Source: Methylophilus sp. TWE2
GTDB lineage: Bacteria > Pseudomonadota > Gammaproteobacteria > Burkholderiales > Methylophilaceae
DNA: 64,000 nucleotides
Direction of reading: 5' to 3'
Assembly (NCBI RefSeq): GCF_001183865.1
Contig: NZ_CP012020.1
Location: forward strand, 930,001-994,000
Below are positions 25,375 through 36,105 of this stretch, one piece after another. A model generated the notes under the pieces. That model worked only from the letters and a program-made list of their open reading frames with translations. It did no database searches and was not told the origin of the DNA. The first letter of the stretch is position 1, and the number at the start of each line of letters is the position of its first letter. Position numbers and translations under genes: made by a program.

Positions 25375-28155
25375 ATGATAAAAAAACTGGCTGCCAGCGC
25401 GATGGTTTCAGCAGAGGCGCAACTGGCCGAAAATATACAGTTATTGGGTGCACTGCTGGATAAAGCAGTTCTGGATGTCGAAGGCGAAGAGGTCGCACAA
25501 AAAATTGCTGCTATCCGCCAGGCGGCGTTGCGTTTTCACCAGACGCATGATCAGCAGGCTTCTTTGGATCTCGAACAGTTACTGGCCAATCTGAGCCTGG
25601 AGCATACGGTGCGTGTCGTGCGGGCACTGGCTTATTTCAAGCATCTGGCCAACTTAGCCGAAGATTTATATGGCCAGCAATTGGGGCATTGCCAGCAGAA
25701 TACCCCGGCGCCCGGCATGCTGTCGTATACCCTGGCGAAAATCAAGACGGCTTCTATCCCAGCCGAAACGATTAAAGCGTTGTTAGACAGTGCACTGATC
25801 TCGCCCGTGCTGACAGCACATCCTACCGAAGTGCAACGCAAAAGTGTGCTGGATATTGAGCGCCAGATTGCCGAACTACTGGCTGAGCGGGCACATCTGG
25901 TGTCCGAGCGTCAATTGGCGCGCAACTCCTTGTTACTGCAAGGGGCAGTCTCGGCACTATGGCAAACACGCATGATGCGTTATTCCAAGCTCAGTGTGCA
26001 AAACGAGATTGAAAATTCGCTCACTTATTATGAATCGACTTTCCTTAATGTGATCCCGGAAATATTGCAGGACATCGAGCGAGACCTGTCTGACCTGTTG
26101 CCGGATGTGACGCTACCGGGCTTTTTGCGCATGGGTAGCTGGATCGGTGGCGACCGCGATGGTAACCCGTTTGTGAACGGCACGACATTGCGGGACAGTG
26201 TGCGTTTGCAGGCAACGACTTTGTTCAGGTTTTACTTGCAGGAACTGGCAGCCCTTAAACGCGAACTGGCGGTATCTACCCGTGTGGTCGGCGTCAGCGA
26301 CGCCGTATTGCAGATGGCCAGGACCTCGCGTGACCAATCGCAACATCGGCTAGACGAACCTTATCGCCTGGCGCTCAATGGCATCTATGACCGTTTGCTG
26401 GTCACGGCAGACCAGTTGTTGCCGGGAGAGGGTTGGGTGGTGGATGAAAGTATCGCTACCGACCCCTATGAAAGCGCAAAGGATTTGCTAGAGCCACTGG
26501 AAGTCATCGCCGAGTCTTTACGCCAGCATCAGGGCGAAGCCCTGATTTACCCGCGACTGGGCAAGTTGATCAAGGCCATCCATAGCTTTGGTTTCCATCT
26601 GGCCACGGTGGATATCCGCCAATCGTCCGATGTGCATGAAGCGGTCATCACCGAGTTATTGCATAAAGCAGGCCATGATTTTGATTATGCCGGGTTTAAT
26701 GAGGACGAAAAAATCGGCATCCTGCTCGAGGAGCTCAAACAGCCGCGCCTGCTGTTTTCGCCATTCCAGCAATATTCTGAGCTGGTGCATAAGGAAATCG
26801 GCGTGCTGGTTGCAGTACGTGAAATGCGTGAGCGCTTTGGTGAGCATGCCGTGCGGCAATATATTATTTCGCATACTGAAACGCTGTCTGACCTGCTTGA
26901 AGTCGCGCTGTTACAACGCGAAGCCGGTTTGCTGCGAGGCGTGTGGGGTTCGGCCAATATACAGGTAGATTTGCATATCGTGCCGTTGTTTGAAACCATT
27001 GCTGACTTGCGTGACGCGCCCATGATCATGGGCAAGTGGCTGAGCCTGCTTGGCATCCGCCATATTATCCGTTACCAAGGCAGTGAACAGGAAATCATGC
27101 TGGGCTATTCCGACAGCAACAAGGATGGCGGATTCCTGACATCGAACTGGGAGCTGTACAAGGCAGAAATTTCGCTTGTCGAATTATTCAATCAGGCCAA
27201 CGTGAAGTTGCGCCTGTTCCATGGCCGCGGTGGCACCGTGGGCCGGGGAGGGGGGCCTACTTACCAGGCTGTGATGGCGCAACCCAGGGGGACAGTCGAT
27301 GGTCAGATACGCCTGACCGAACAAGGTGAGATCATATCTACCAGGTATGCTGACCCCGTGGTGGGCCGCCAGCATCTAGAAACACTGATTGCAGCGACGC
27401 TGGACGCCACCCTGTTTCCGTCTGATCAGTTGGAATCCTCCAAACGCCGAGCCTTCGAAAGTGTGATGGAAACATTATCAACCACGGCCATGACCAGTTA
27501 CCGCAGCCTGGTATATGAAACGCCAGGGTTTGCCGAATACTTTTTTAATACTACTCCGATAGACGAAATTGCTGGCTTGAACCTTGGCAGCCGCCCGGCT
27601 GCGCGTAAATCCACTCGGCGGATAGAGGACTTGCGCGCGATTCCCTGGGGATTTTCCTGGGGACAATGCCGCTTGTTATTGCCCGGCTGGTATGGGTTGG
27701 GTAGTGCTATCCAGCATTTTTTGCAGCAGGATCCTGCTTTGAAAGACGTGCGCCTGGCGATGTTGCATGACATGCAGGCACACTGGCCGCTGTTCAATAC
27801 GCTGATCAATAATGTGGACATGGTGCTGGCCAAGACTGACCTGATTGTTGCGCGACACTATGCGCATTTGCTGGAAGACCGCGAGCTGCGTGAAGAGATT
27901 TTCAGCCGCATAGAACATGAGCACAAATTGACAACGGATGCCATCAACTTGTTATTGGGCACCACGCAGCGTTTGGCCAGTCAGCCCGTGATTGCAAAAT
28001 CCATCCGCGACCGACTGCCTTACCTGGATCCTTTAAATCATTTGCAGGTAGAAATGATTCAACGATATCGCAAGGGCGAAACGGATGAAAAACTGAAATG
28101 GGCTATCCCGTTAACCATTAATGGCATTGCGACCAGTTTGCGTAATACGGGTTGA
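25375..28155 (+). CDS. ppc: Phosphoenolpyruvate carboxylase
   Basis: Anaplerotic enzyme fixing bicarbonate onto PEP to give oxaloacetate. The 926-residue protein has the His motif VLTAHPTEVQRKS, the Lys/Arg region GYSDSNKDGGFLTSNW, the mobile loop FHGRGGTVGRGGGP and the terminal NTG. Start ATG 25375 has the RBS GAGGAGAAG at 25362-25370. The 300-bp upstream region carries a small CGGTGC/GCACCG hairpin but no gene. Bicarbonate is its substrate, which the DabAB system in this window could supply (inference). Confidence 0.97.
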   Translation: MIKKLAASAMVSAEAQLAENIQLLGALLDKAVLDVEGEEVAQKIAAIRQAALRFHQTHDQQASLDLEQLLANLSLEHTVRVVRALAYFKHLANLAEDLYGQQLGHCQQNTPAPGMLSYTLAKIKTASIPAETIKALLDSALISPVLTAHPTEVQRKSVLDIERQIAELLAERAHLVSERQLARNSLLLQGAVSALWQTRMMRYSKLSVQNEIENSLTYYESTFLNVIPEILQDIERDLSDLLPDVTLPGFLRMGSWIGGDRDGNPFVNGTTLRDSVRLQATTLFRFYLQELAALKRELAVSTRVVGVSDAVLQMARTSRDQSQHRLDEPYRLALNGIYDRLLVTADQLLPGEGWVVDESIATDPYESAKDLLEPLEVIAESLRQHQGEALIYPRLGKLIKAIHSFGFHLATVDIRQSSDVHEAVITELLHKAGHDFDYAGFNEDEKIGILLEELKQPRLLFSPFQQYSELVHKEIGVLVAVREMRERFGEHAVRQYIISHTETLSDLLEVALLQREAGLLRGVWGSANIQVDLHIVPLFETIADLRDAPMIMGKWLSLLGIRHIIRYQGSEQEIMLGYSDSNKDGGFLTSNWELYKAEISLVELFNQANVKLRLFHGRGGTVGRGGGPTYQAVMAQPRGTVDGQIRLTEQGEIISTRYADPVVGRQHLETLIAATLDATLFPSDQLESSKRRAFESVMETLSTTAMTSYRSLVYETPGFAEYFFNTTPIDEIAGLNLGSRPAARKSTRRIEDLRAIPWGFSWGQCRLLLPGWYGLGSAIQHFLQQDPALKDVRLAMLHDMQAHWPLFNTLINNVDMVLAKTDLIVARHYAHLLEDRELREEIFSRIEHEHKLTTDAINLLLGTTQRLASQPVIAKSIRDRLPYLDPLNHLQVEMIQRYRKGETDEKLKWAIPLTINGIATSLRNTG

Positions 28156-28183
28156 TACGTATGCCTTGCTATTAAGGCCCATT

Positions 28184-28217
28184 AAAAAAGGACAAGCCAT
28201 GCTTGTCCTTTTTTATT
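28184..28217. terminator. Bidirectional terminator between ppc and csbD
   Basis: Stem AAAAAAGGACAAGC / GCTTGTCCTTTTTT with a 3-nt loop CAT. A- and T-runs on both sides allow use from either strand, serving convergent ppc (+) and the CsbD gene (-). Confidence 0.9.
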
Positions 28218-28229
28218 CACAGAGCAAAA

Positions 28230-28433
28230 TTAATGTCTGTGTTTGCTTTCCCAGGCTTCGATTTGTTTTTCAGCTTCATCTTTAGTGATGCCATAGCGCT
28301 CCTGGATTTTACCGGCAACCTGGTCTCGTTTGCCTTCGATCACATCCAGATCATCGTTGGTTAACTTGCCCCATTGCTCCTGGACTTTGCCTTTGAGTTG
28401 TTTCCAGTTACCTTCGAAGATATCTTTATTCAT
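28230..28433 (-). CDS. CsbD-family stress protein
   Basis: A 67-residue protein with the CsbD pattern NWKQLKGKVQEQWGKLTNDDLDVIEGKRDQVAGKIQERYGITKDEAEKQI. The family is small, helical, cytoplasmic and often induced under general stress; its biochemical role is unknown. The RBS AGGAG lies before the ATG. Confidence 0.9.
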   Translation of the reverse strand: MNKDIFEGNWKQLKGKVQEQWGKLTNDDLDVIEGKRDQVAGKIQERYGITKDEAEKQIEAWESKHRH

Positions 28434-28624
28434 GTGGAGTTCTCCTCAATTGATTTAAGTAATCAGGTCACTGACCTTGTGTTGCATCTTAAAGAGAAAT
28501 GGCAGGGGATTCAGTCGGCCATTGGACTAACTTTGGGTCAGATTAGACTGACAACCAGGAATTGTTGAAGTGATTTACCCAGGTCCGGTTCCGCATTCAT
28601 ATTAAAAGCTGTTAAGATTCGGGC

Positions 28625-29929
28625 ATGAAAAATACTCTTTCTGCGTTGGCCAACTCGCTGGTGCAACGTTTACCGTATGAATACTGGATAGGCTGGCGCT
28701 ATACACGCGCCAAGCGCAACAACCATTTTATTTCGTTTATTTCACTGACCAGCATGGTAGGCATTGCGCTGGGTGTGATGGCATTGATTGTCGTCCTCTC
28801 GGTCATGAATGGTTTTCAGGATGAGTTGCGCAAACGCATTCTGGGCGTGGCCTCACATATCGAAGTGCGCAGTTTTGATATGGGGCTTGCTGACTGGCAA
28901 GGCTTACAACAGCAGATTGAGTCCATTCCATCCAAGGCAGTTTCCAGCCCGATTGAAGGCGTGGCACCATACATCATGGCGCAAGGCATGTTGACGCATG
29001 ACCAGGCTGTACAAGGTGTGCTGATCCGGGGGGTATTACCTGGTGAGGAGGGCAAGGTCTCTGAGCTTTCCAGCCAGATGAAACTGGGCCAGTTGAAGGA
29101 TTTGCAGTCCGGGCAGTTCAATATCGTGCTGGGATCAGACCTGGCGATGGCACTCGGCGTGCACGTCGGCGAGAAAGTCGTACTCATGGCTCCGCAAGGG
29201 CAAGTGACTCCCGCTGGACTGGTGCCGCGCATCAAGCAATTTACCGTGGCGGGTATTTTCCAGGTTGGCATGTATGAATATGACGCCGGGCTGGCACTGA
29301 TCCATCTTGATGATGCCGCCAAACTCTATCGCCTGGGTGACCAGGTGTCCGGCCTACGGCTGAAACTGGCAGATCTGTTTATGGCGGACCGCGTGAGCCG
29401 AGAACTGATACAGGCATTGGGCCCCAACTATTACATTACCGACTGGACCCAGCAACATGCCAATTTCTTTAAGGCAATTCAGCTTGAAAAACGCGTGATG
29501 TTTATTATTCTGGCGCTGATTGTGGCCGTGGCGGCTTTCAATATTGTGTCTACGCTGGTGATGGCGGTGACGGACAAACGTGCGGATATTGCCATTTTAC
29601 GCACCATGGGTGCGACGCCGCAGGCGATCCGCAAAATGTTTGTGGTACAGGGCGCCATGATAGGCATCATAGGCACCGTTTCCGGCGCTGTGTTAGGCGT
29701 GATTCTGGCTTTGAACATAGAAACCGTGGTGCCGTGGATAGAGCGCACCTTTAATGTACAGTTTTTATCCAAAGATGTTTATTACATCAGCGATTTACCT
29801 TCCAAACTCATGTGGTCAGATGTGACGGCGATTGTGGGTTTGTCTATTTTATTAAGCCTGGTGGCTACTTTGTACCCAAGCGCACGCGCAGCCAGCATCA
29901 ATCCTGCGGAGGCCTTGCGTTATGAGTGA
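28625..29929 (+). CDS. Lipoprotein-releasing ABC transporter permease (LolC/LolE)
   Basis: Membrane subunit extracting lipoproteins from the inner membrane for outer-membrane sorting. The 434 residues start with [54 protein letters not shown] (first helix), a large periplasmic domain (~60-270), then three C-terminal helices with [23 protein letters not shown]. Only one permease gene is present, so it probably forms a homodimer (LolF-like), as in many bacteria with a single gene. It overlaps lolD by 8 bp. Confidence 0.93.
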   Translation: MKNTLSALANSLVQRLPYEYWIGWRYTRAKRNNHFISFISLTSMVGIALGVMALIVVLSVMNGFQDELRKRILGVASHIEVRSFDMGLADWQGLQQQIESIPSKAVSSPIEGVAPYIMAQGMLTHDQAVQGVLIRGVLPGEEGKVSELSSQMKLGQLKDLQSGQFNIVLGSDLAMALGVHVGEKVVLMAPQGQVTPAGLVPRIKQFTVAGIFQVGMYEYDAGLALIHLDDAAKLYRLGDQVSGLRLKLADLFMADRVSRELIQALGPNYYITDWTQQHANFFKAIQLEKRVMFIILALIVAVAAFNIVSTLVMAVTDKRADIAILRTMGATPQAIRKMFVVQGAMIGIIGTVSGAVLGVILALNIETVVPWIERTFNVQFLSKDVYYISDLPSKLMWSDVTAIVGLSILLSLVATLYPSARAASINPAEALRYE

Positions 29930-30629
29930 TTGGATATTGGAATGCCAAGGCCTGGCAAAAACCTATGAGGGTTTGGATACCTCGGTGTTAACCGCTGTAG
30001 ATTTGCAGTTGGCGGCGGGCGAGCATGTGGCGATTGTCGGGGCTTCTGGCAGTGGGAAAAGTACTTTACTCCACTTGCTAGGAGGACTGGATGCGCCTAC
30101 CCAAGGCGAAGTTCAGTGGCTGGGCAAGTCACTGGCTAGCTTGTCTGAGCAGGACAAGAGTGCGATGCGCAACCAGTATTTGGGCTTTGTTTACCAGTTT
30201 CATCATTTGCTGCCCGAGTTTAGCGCACTGGAAAATGTGGCCATGCCTTTGTTGATACGCCGTATGCCTCGTAGTGAAGCGCTGGCGCAAGCTGAACATT
30301 ATTTGTCGCAAGTAGGCCTGTCACATCGGTTGGAACATACGCCAGGTGAACTCTCTGGCGGCGAACGGCAACGCGCAGCCTTGGCAAGAGCTCTGGTGAC
30401 GCAGCCTCGCTGTGTGCTAGCAGACGAGCCTACCGGTAACCTGGACCGGCAAACGGCAGAGCAGGTGTTTGAGCTGTTGTTGAATATTCAGTCGCAGCAT
30501 GCCACGGCACTGGTGGTAGTCACGCATGACCTGTCACTGGCGGCCCGCATGCATAGGCAATATCACTTAAAAGATGGCAGCTTGCAGGCCATAGAGTCCA
30601 CCACAACGCAAGGCCAACTCGCCGATTAA
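29922..30629 (+). CDS. lolD: Lipoprotein-releasing ABC transporter ATP-binding protein LolD
   Basis: The 235-residue ATPase has Walker [18 protein letters not shown]-loop [24 protein letters not shown] (a LolD hallmark), signature [16 protein letters not shown] and Walker [13 protein letters not shown]. It starts inside the 3' end of the permease gene. The comEC gene follows 7 bp later. Confidence 0.95.
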   Translation: MSDWILECQGLAKTYEGLDTSVLTAVDLQLAAGEHVAIVGASGSGKSTLLHLLGGLDAPTQGEVQWLGKSLASLSEQDKSAMRNQYLGFVYQFHHLLPEFSALENVAMPLLIRRMPRSEALAQAEHYLSQVGLSHRLEHTPGELSGGERQRAALARALVTQPRCVLADEPTGNLDRQTAEQVFELLLNIQSQHATALVVVTHDLSLAARMHRQYHLKDGSLQAIESTTTQGQLAD

Positions 30630-30636
30630 ATCATCT

Positions 30637-33090
30637 ATGCTGCCGGGCGCCACAGTCGGATTACTGTTTGGGGTTTGGCTGTTTCAGCAACAACCACGTC
30701 TATGGTCACTGGCAGTTTGGGCCGCCTGGTTTGCTGCCCTGGCACTGCTTGGCTTGTTGAGGTACACAGGCAACATAGCCGGTTTTTCTTTATCTCACCG
30801 CTACCACGCCCTGTTACGCAAGACATGGATGATTGTGTTGATTGCGGCCTTGGGGTTTGCCTGGGCGCAGGCCAGAGCCTGGTGGCGGTTGCAGGCAGCT
30901 TTACCCGCCGCTTGTGAGCAGCAGGTGATTTCTGTGCAAGGCGTGATCGTCAGTGTGCCTGAGCGCGATGCGCGTGGACAGCATGTGGATTTCGCGATTG
31001 AGCGTAGTTTTAATCCAGAGTGTCCGATCCCTGCAAGAGTGCGGCTTCATCTTTATGAGCAGGCTTATCGTGGAAAACACTCACAAGATAAAGCCGTTCA
31101 GGGTGAGTCCGAAGCAAAGTCTTCAGCGCAGCCACGTTTGCGGGCTGGAGAGCGCTGGCAATTCAGTGTCAAACTTAAGCGACCGCATGGTACACGTAAT
31201 CCACACGGGTTCGATTATGCGGCCTGGTGCCTGGCGAATAAGATCGGGGCAAGTGGCTCTATTGTCAGCAAAGCCGCCATGCAAAGAGTAAGCTCACTGG
31301 CCTGGCAGCCGGCCGCACTCATTGCACGCTGGCGATCTCAGGTGGGTCAGCGTATTCAACATGTATTGGGCACCACGCCATCCAGCGCAGTACTGCGCGC
31401 ATTGGTTATCGGTGATGACAGCCAGATTGCGCCGCCAGACTGGCAGTTGTTTGTGGATACCGGCATCAATCACCTGGTCTCAATATCAGGCTTGCATATC
31501 ACCATGCTGGCTTCATTGGGCTATTTATGTACAGGCTGGCTATGGCGTCTGCGACCACGTTTGGCGTTATATTTGCCCTCTACCCTGGCTGACAGTGCAG
31601 GTGGGGCAATGGTTGCAATTGCCTATTCTGCATTGGCTGGTTTTTCCATTCCCACCCAGCGTACGCTTTAGATGTTGCTGACGGTCTTGGTGATGTTGAG
31701 TCTCAAGCAGCGTTTCCCATTTTCATGGATACTGAGTGTTGCCATGTGGATAGTCTTATTGCTTGATCCCTGGGCGGTACTGGCCCCAGGCTTCTGGTTG
31801 TCATTTGGGGCAGTGGCGATCCTGGCATTTGCCATGGGTGGCCGTTTGCAGGCAGCACCTGGATGGCAAAATGCTATCAGTACCCAGTGGGTAGTGACCC
31901 TGGCTTTTGTGCCAGTGGTCATCATGTTTTTCAATCAATTGTCATTTGTTTCACCGTTGGCAAATGCATTGGCGATCCCCATGGTCAGCCTGGCAGTCAT
32001 ACCGTTGGCGATTGCTGGTGCCTTGTTGCCTGTTGACTTACTGTTACAGCTGGCGGCAGGAATATGGGAAGCCTGTGCACATGCCTTGCAGTGGTTGCGT
32101 CAATGGCCATGGGCAGTCAGTTATTTGGCAACGCCACCTCTTTGGGCATGGTTGATTGGATTGCTGGGAACACTGGTATGGCTGATGCCGCGCGGCTGGC
32201 CGTTGCGTTGGGCCGGTTTGCTGTTGTGGCTGCCATTGTGTGTATCCAGGTTTCCCGACTTGCAAATAGGCCAGATGCGGGTAACCATTCTTGATGTGGG
32301 CCAGGGCTTAAGTGTGCTGGTGCAAACGCCGCGCCATGCCATGTTGTATGATGCAGGCCCTTCCTACCATGAACAGAGCGATGCCGGCCAGCGTATAGTC
32401 TTGCCTTATTTGCGGCATTTGGGGTTAAAGAAGCTGGATATTGTCGTGATCTCGCATGATGATAATGATCATGTCGGAGGTATGGCCTCAGTCTTGGCTG
32501 GCGTCAGTACCGTCAATATCCTGAGTTCATTAACCCCGGACGCTAAATTTTTTGGGCAATTACAGCCTTTGCCCCATGCAGCTGCTGCTCGGCGCCAGGC
32601 CTGTCAGGCTGGCCAAGTGTGGGAGTGGGACGGCGTGACTTTTCGCGTCATTTACCCCAGCCAGTCATTACCGGCGGGCATCAAGGATAATGACAAAAGC
32701 TGTGTGATTCAGATCGTATCGGCTCATGGCAGCCTGTTGCTGACAGGCGATATCGAGCAACTTGCTGAGCAGGCCTTGTTGGCATCAGTGCAGGCATCTT
32801 CAACTGCTAGCCTGGCCTCGAATGTGATGACCATGCCGCATCACGGCAGTAAAACTTCATCCAGTCTGGCATTTGTCCAAGCCGTGCAACCTGAAATCGC
32901 GATTGCAACGGTAGGTTACCTGAACCGGTTTGGTCATCCCAAGCCTGCAGTGATGGCGCGTTACGAAGCGCTGGGCAGCGAGGTGTTGCGTTCGGACAGG
33001 GATGGTGCCATCCTGCTGGATTATACGCAGGGACAGCGACCACATGTTGCTCGCTGGCGGGCGATTGAGCCACATTATTGGGAACAGTAA
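30637..33090 (+). pseudogene. comEC: comEC/rec2 DNA-uptake channel gene interrupted by in-frame TAG at 31669-31671
   Basis: ComEC carries transforming DNA across the inner membrane. Two open frames, 30637-31671 (344 residues) and 31672-33090 (472 residues), lie in the same frame separated only by TAG at 31669-31671. The first holds N-terminal helices, the OB-like region and the start of the competence domain (VDTGINHLVSISGLHITMLASLGY, ending FSIPTQRTL). The second resumes at once with MLLTVLVMLSL and carries further helices and the C-terminal metallo-beta-lactamase-like domain (ILDVGQGLSVLVQ, SHDDNDHVGGM, MPHHGSKTSSS). PTQRTL-x-MLL is a conserved run in ComEC, so one codon has become amber. 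No other damage is seen, so loss is recent, or the product is made by readthrough or restart at the adjoining ATG, which has no RBS. Confidence 0.85.
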
Positions 33091-33191
33091 ACAATAGTAA
33101 TTGTAACCTGATGGATACCGCGCAAAACTTGCCCTAAGGGCTGGTTAACGCTAAAGTAGCGGAAGTTTAAAAAACAACTGGAGTATTTGCT

Positions 33192-33797
33192 GTGTGGGAA
33201 ATTATTTTAGCGGCCGGCTGGCCTATCTGGCCTCTGATTATTGCCTCCGTGATTTCTTTGGCGATTATTGTTGAACGGTTCTGGGCATTGAGAGCCTCAG
33301 TGGTGACGCCTGAGCAACTGCTGCCAGAAGTGCAAAACTGGTTAAAGCAAGGCGGTGTGACCCGTGAAACCTTGAGCCGTCTTGAGGCGCATTCTTTACT
33401 CGGTAAGGTATTTGCCAGTGCCCTGACTAACATGAACAACTCTCGTGAGGTGACCAAGGAGGCGATTGAAGAAACCGGCCGTGCCGTGGCACACAAACTG
33501 GAGCAATATCTGCCTACCTTGGGCACGATTGCAACCGTTTCACCGTTGTTAGGCTTGCTGGGTACCGTAATCGGTATGGTGGAACTGTTTGGTTCTTTCA
33601 CCAACAGTGGCCATGACGTTGCGCAATTTGCCCGCGGCATCTCGGTGGCCCTTTACAACACGGCGGCCGGTATTGTTGTGGCAGTGCCCTCAATGATTGC
33701 CTACCGCTATTTCAAAAGTAAGGTGGACGGTTTTCTGGTCGACATGGAGCAACAAGCCATCAAGCTGGTAGAAATCATCCACGGCGACCGCGGATAA
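33192..33797 (+). CDS. exbB: ExbB/TolQ-family proton channel
   Basis: A 201-residue MotA/TolQ/ExbB-type protein with three membrane helices: ~10-30 (WPLIIASVISLAIIVERFWAL), ~115-140 (LGTIATVSPLLGLLGTVIGMVELF) and ~150-185 (ISVALYNTAAGIVVAVPSMIAYRYF). It uses GTG at 33192 with TGGAG upstream. With ExbD next door it would energise a TonB-type or other envelope process; no tonB gene is adjacent. Location before msbA and lpxK is common in betaproteobacteria. Confidence 0.9.
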   Translation: MWEIILAAGWPIWPLIIASVISLAIIVERFWALRASVVTPEQLLPEVQNWLKQGGVTRETLSRLEAHSLLGKVFASALTNMNNSREVTKEAIEETGRAVAHKLEQYLPTLGTIATVSPLLGLLGTVIGMVELFGSFTNSGHDVAQFARGISVALYNTAAGIVVAVPSMIAYRYFKSKVDGFLVDMEQQAIKLVEIIHGDRG

Positions 33798-33834
33798 GCA
33801 ATCATTATTGGCGACAGGATATAAAGGCAGTCTC

Positions 33835-34263
33835 ATGAATTTTAAACGTGGTAGCCACGACGAGGAACTGGAAATCAACTTTATCCCGTTGATTGACGTG
33901 TTGCTGGTGATTATTATTTTTCTTATCGTCAGTGCGACTTTTTCACGGACCAGCGAGTTGCAGATCAACCTGCCGACTGCAGATGCCAATGCGCCACAAG
34001 AAAAACCGCTGACGATTACAGTTGAAGTGGATGCCAGTGGCCGTTACCTTGTTAACGGTAAAGAAGCGAATGGGGCGGTGGTTGCTGATTTGTCAGCGGC
34101 ACTGACACAAGCCGGTGCAGATGGTCCAGCAGGCAAGGAGCCGACCATTATTATCAATGCCGATGCCAAAGCGACACATCAATCAGTCGTGAATATCATG
34201 GAAGCAGCACGCATGGCGAATTACACACATATCACTTTTGCAACGCAGGTGAATTCCCGTTAA
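33835..34263 (+). CDS. exbD: ExbD/TolR-family biopolymer transport protein
   Basis: A 142-residue single-pass protein. The membrane helix INFIPLIDVLLVIIIFLIVSATF contains the conserved Asp of ExbD/TolR; the periplasmic domain follows, with the typical segment ITVEVDASGRYLVNGKE. The ATG at 33835 is chosen over an in-frame TTG at 33808 because it directly precedes NFKRGSHDEELEINFIPLID. A terminator hairpin follows at 34302-34330. Confidence 0.92.
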   Translation: MNFKRGSHDEELEINFIPLIDVLLVIIIFLIVSATFSRTSELQINLPTADANAPQEKPLTITVEVDASGRYLVNGKEANGAVVADLSAALTQAGADGPAGKEPTIIINADAKATHQSVVNIMEAARMANYTHITFATQVNSR

Positions 34264-34301
34264 TGCATTGTTTAACATCAGGCTGTATTGAGCCTTACCA
34301 A

Positions 34302-34330
34302 GCCCGCCACATTTGGCGGGCTGTTTGTTT
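34302..34330 (+). terminator. Terminator/attenuator hairpin between exbD and msbA
   Basis: Stem GCCCGCCA / TGGCGGGC with loop CATT, followed by TGTTTGTTT. It lies upstream of the msbA RBS and would reduce readthrough from exbBD into msbA. The T-run is interrupted, so termination may be partial. Confidence 0.65.
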
Positions 34331-34350
34331 CAGTTGGGCCGAGGAAGCCA

Positions 34351-36105
34351 ATGGCGCGAAAAAACAATTCTGACACTCTCATCACCACAGCTCCCAAGGT
34401 GTTGTATAAGCGGCTATTTGCTTATGCTTGGCAGTATAAGTTGCACTTTGCGCTTTCTATTTTTGCAACAGCTGTCCTTTCATTCAGTAATACGGCTTTT
34501 CTCGCACTCATCAAGAAGGTCACTGATGAGGGGTTTGTACAACAGTCTGCCCAACAGGTTTATATCCTGCCATTGATGTTATTTGGGTTGATGACGTTGC
34601 GTGCGATGGCTGGTTTTTTCTCAAGTTACAGTCTGCGCATTGTTGCTAGACGGGTGGTTGAGACCATGCGTAAGCAGGTGTTTGCAAAGCTGATGATGTT
34701 ACCTGTTAGCTTTTTTGATGCGAACTCCAATGGCTATTTAGTCTCCAAAATGACCTATGATATTGAGCGCTTGTCAAACGTCGTTACTCGCTCTGCCCTC
34801 AATGTATTGCGTGATGTATTGACGGTGATTGGTTTGGTGGCCTATATGCTTTATCTTGATTGGCGATTGACGCTGGTGTTTGCTGCCGTCACACCGTTGA
34901 TGGGCATGTATTTGGGGCGAACAACTCCCAAGTTGCGTGCAAACGCCAAAAAAGTGCAGCAGGCGGTTGGGGAAATTACCAAAACGGCAGAAGAGGCAAT
35001 TGCCGCGCAACGTATCGTCAAGATTTTCGGTGCGCAAAGCTTTGAGAATCAGCGCTTTGGTGAGGTTGTCTCCCGCAACAGGCAGCTTGAGTTAAGGACT
35101 GCCAGAATCTCCGGATTGAACAGTTTTGTGATTGAAGTCTTATCTGCCATTGCGTTGGGTCTGGTTGTTTTTTATGCACTGGGTCAGTTCACGGTGGGTG
35201 AGTTTGCCGCTTTTGTAGGCGCCTTGATGATGCTGATTGCACCTGTCAAGCATATCACTGCCGCTAATGAAGACCTGCAGACAGGCTTGGCTGCCGCACA
35301 GAGTGTATTTGATGTGCTGGATATGCCAAATGAAGATAATCGTGGCGGCTATCGTAGTGACAGGGTTAAGGGTAATCTTCGTTTTGAGGACGTCACTGTT
35401 CGTTATCCTCAAGCAAAAAAAGATGCATTGTCTTCACTGAGCTTTGAAATTAAGGCGGGTGAGAAAGTGGCATTGGTCGGCCGTTCAGGCAGCGGTAAAA
35501 CGACGCTGGTCAATCTGCTACCGCGCTTTTATGAGTCACAACACGGTGCAGTCATATTGGATGGTATTGATGTTAAAAATTACGATCTAGAGAACCTGAG
35601 GTCTCAATTTGCGTTGGTCAGCCAGGATATCGTCTTGTTCAATGACACCATTTTCAACAATATTGCCTATGGTGCCTTGCGGGAGGCCAGTGAGCAGGAG
35701 GTCATCGAGGCTGCCAAGGCGGCGAATGCCTGGGAGTTTATCCAGCAAATGCCAATGGGCTTGCAAAGTGAGATTGGTGACCGCGGTGTGCGCTTGTCTG
35801 GCGGTCAGCGCCAGCGTCTTGCGATTGCAAGGGCCATTCTGAAAAATGCACCTGTGTTGTTGCTTGATGAGGCCACCTCTGCACTGGATAGCGAATCAGA
35901 ATTGCATGTGCAGATGGCGCTGGACCGCCTCATGAGTGATCGCACAACCATTGTGATTGCACACCGGCTGAGTACGGTTGAAAACGCTGACAGGATTTTT
36001 GTCATGGACCACGGCAAGATCATAGAAACCGGTTCGCATCAGGCACTGCTGGCTGAGAGTGGTTATTACAGCCGGCTGTATCATAAACAGTTTCAAGATG
36101 ACTGA
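34351..36105 (+). CDS. msbA: Lipid A export ATP-binding/permease protein MsbA
   Basis: Homodimeric ABC flippase for the lipid A core. The 584 residues comprise six membrane helices (~25-310) and a nucleotide-binding domain with Walker A GRSGSGKTTLVNLLPRFYE, signature LSGGQRQRLAIARAIL, Walker B VLLLDEATSALD and H-loop AHRLSTVEN. The ATG at 34351 has RBS GAGGAAG; an upstream in-frame codon at 34288 falls before the terminator hairpin and is rejected. The stop overlaps the lpxK start by one base. Confidence 0.95.
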   Translation: MARKNNSDTLITTAPKVLYKRLFAYAWQYKLHFALSIFATAVLSFSNTAFLALIKKVTDEGFVQQSAQQVYILPLMLFGLMTLRAMAGFFSSYSLRIVARRVVETMRKQVFAKLMMLPVSFFDANSNGYLVSKMTYDIERLSNVVTRSALNVLRDVLTVIGLVAYMLYLDWRLTLVFAAVTPLMGMYLGRTTPKLRANAKKVQQAVGEITKTAEEAIAAQRIVKIFGAQSFENQRFGEVVSRNRQLELRTARISGLNSFVIEVLSAIALGLVVFYALGQFTVGEFAAFVGALMMLIAPVKHITAANEDLQTGLAAAQSVFDVLDMPNEDNRGGYRSDRVKGNLRFEDVTVRYPQAKKDALSSLSFEIKAGEKVALVGRSGSGKTTLVNLLPRFYESQHGAVILDGIDVKNYDLENLRSQFALVSQDIVLFNDTIFNNIAYGALREASEQEVIEAAKAANAWEFIQQMPMGLQSEIGDRGVRLSGGQRQRLAIARAILKNAPVLLLDEATSALDSESELHVQMALDRLMSDRTTIVIAHRLSTVENADRIFVMDHGKIIETGSHQALLAESGYYSRLYHKQFQDD

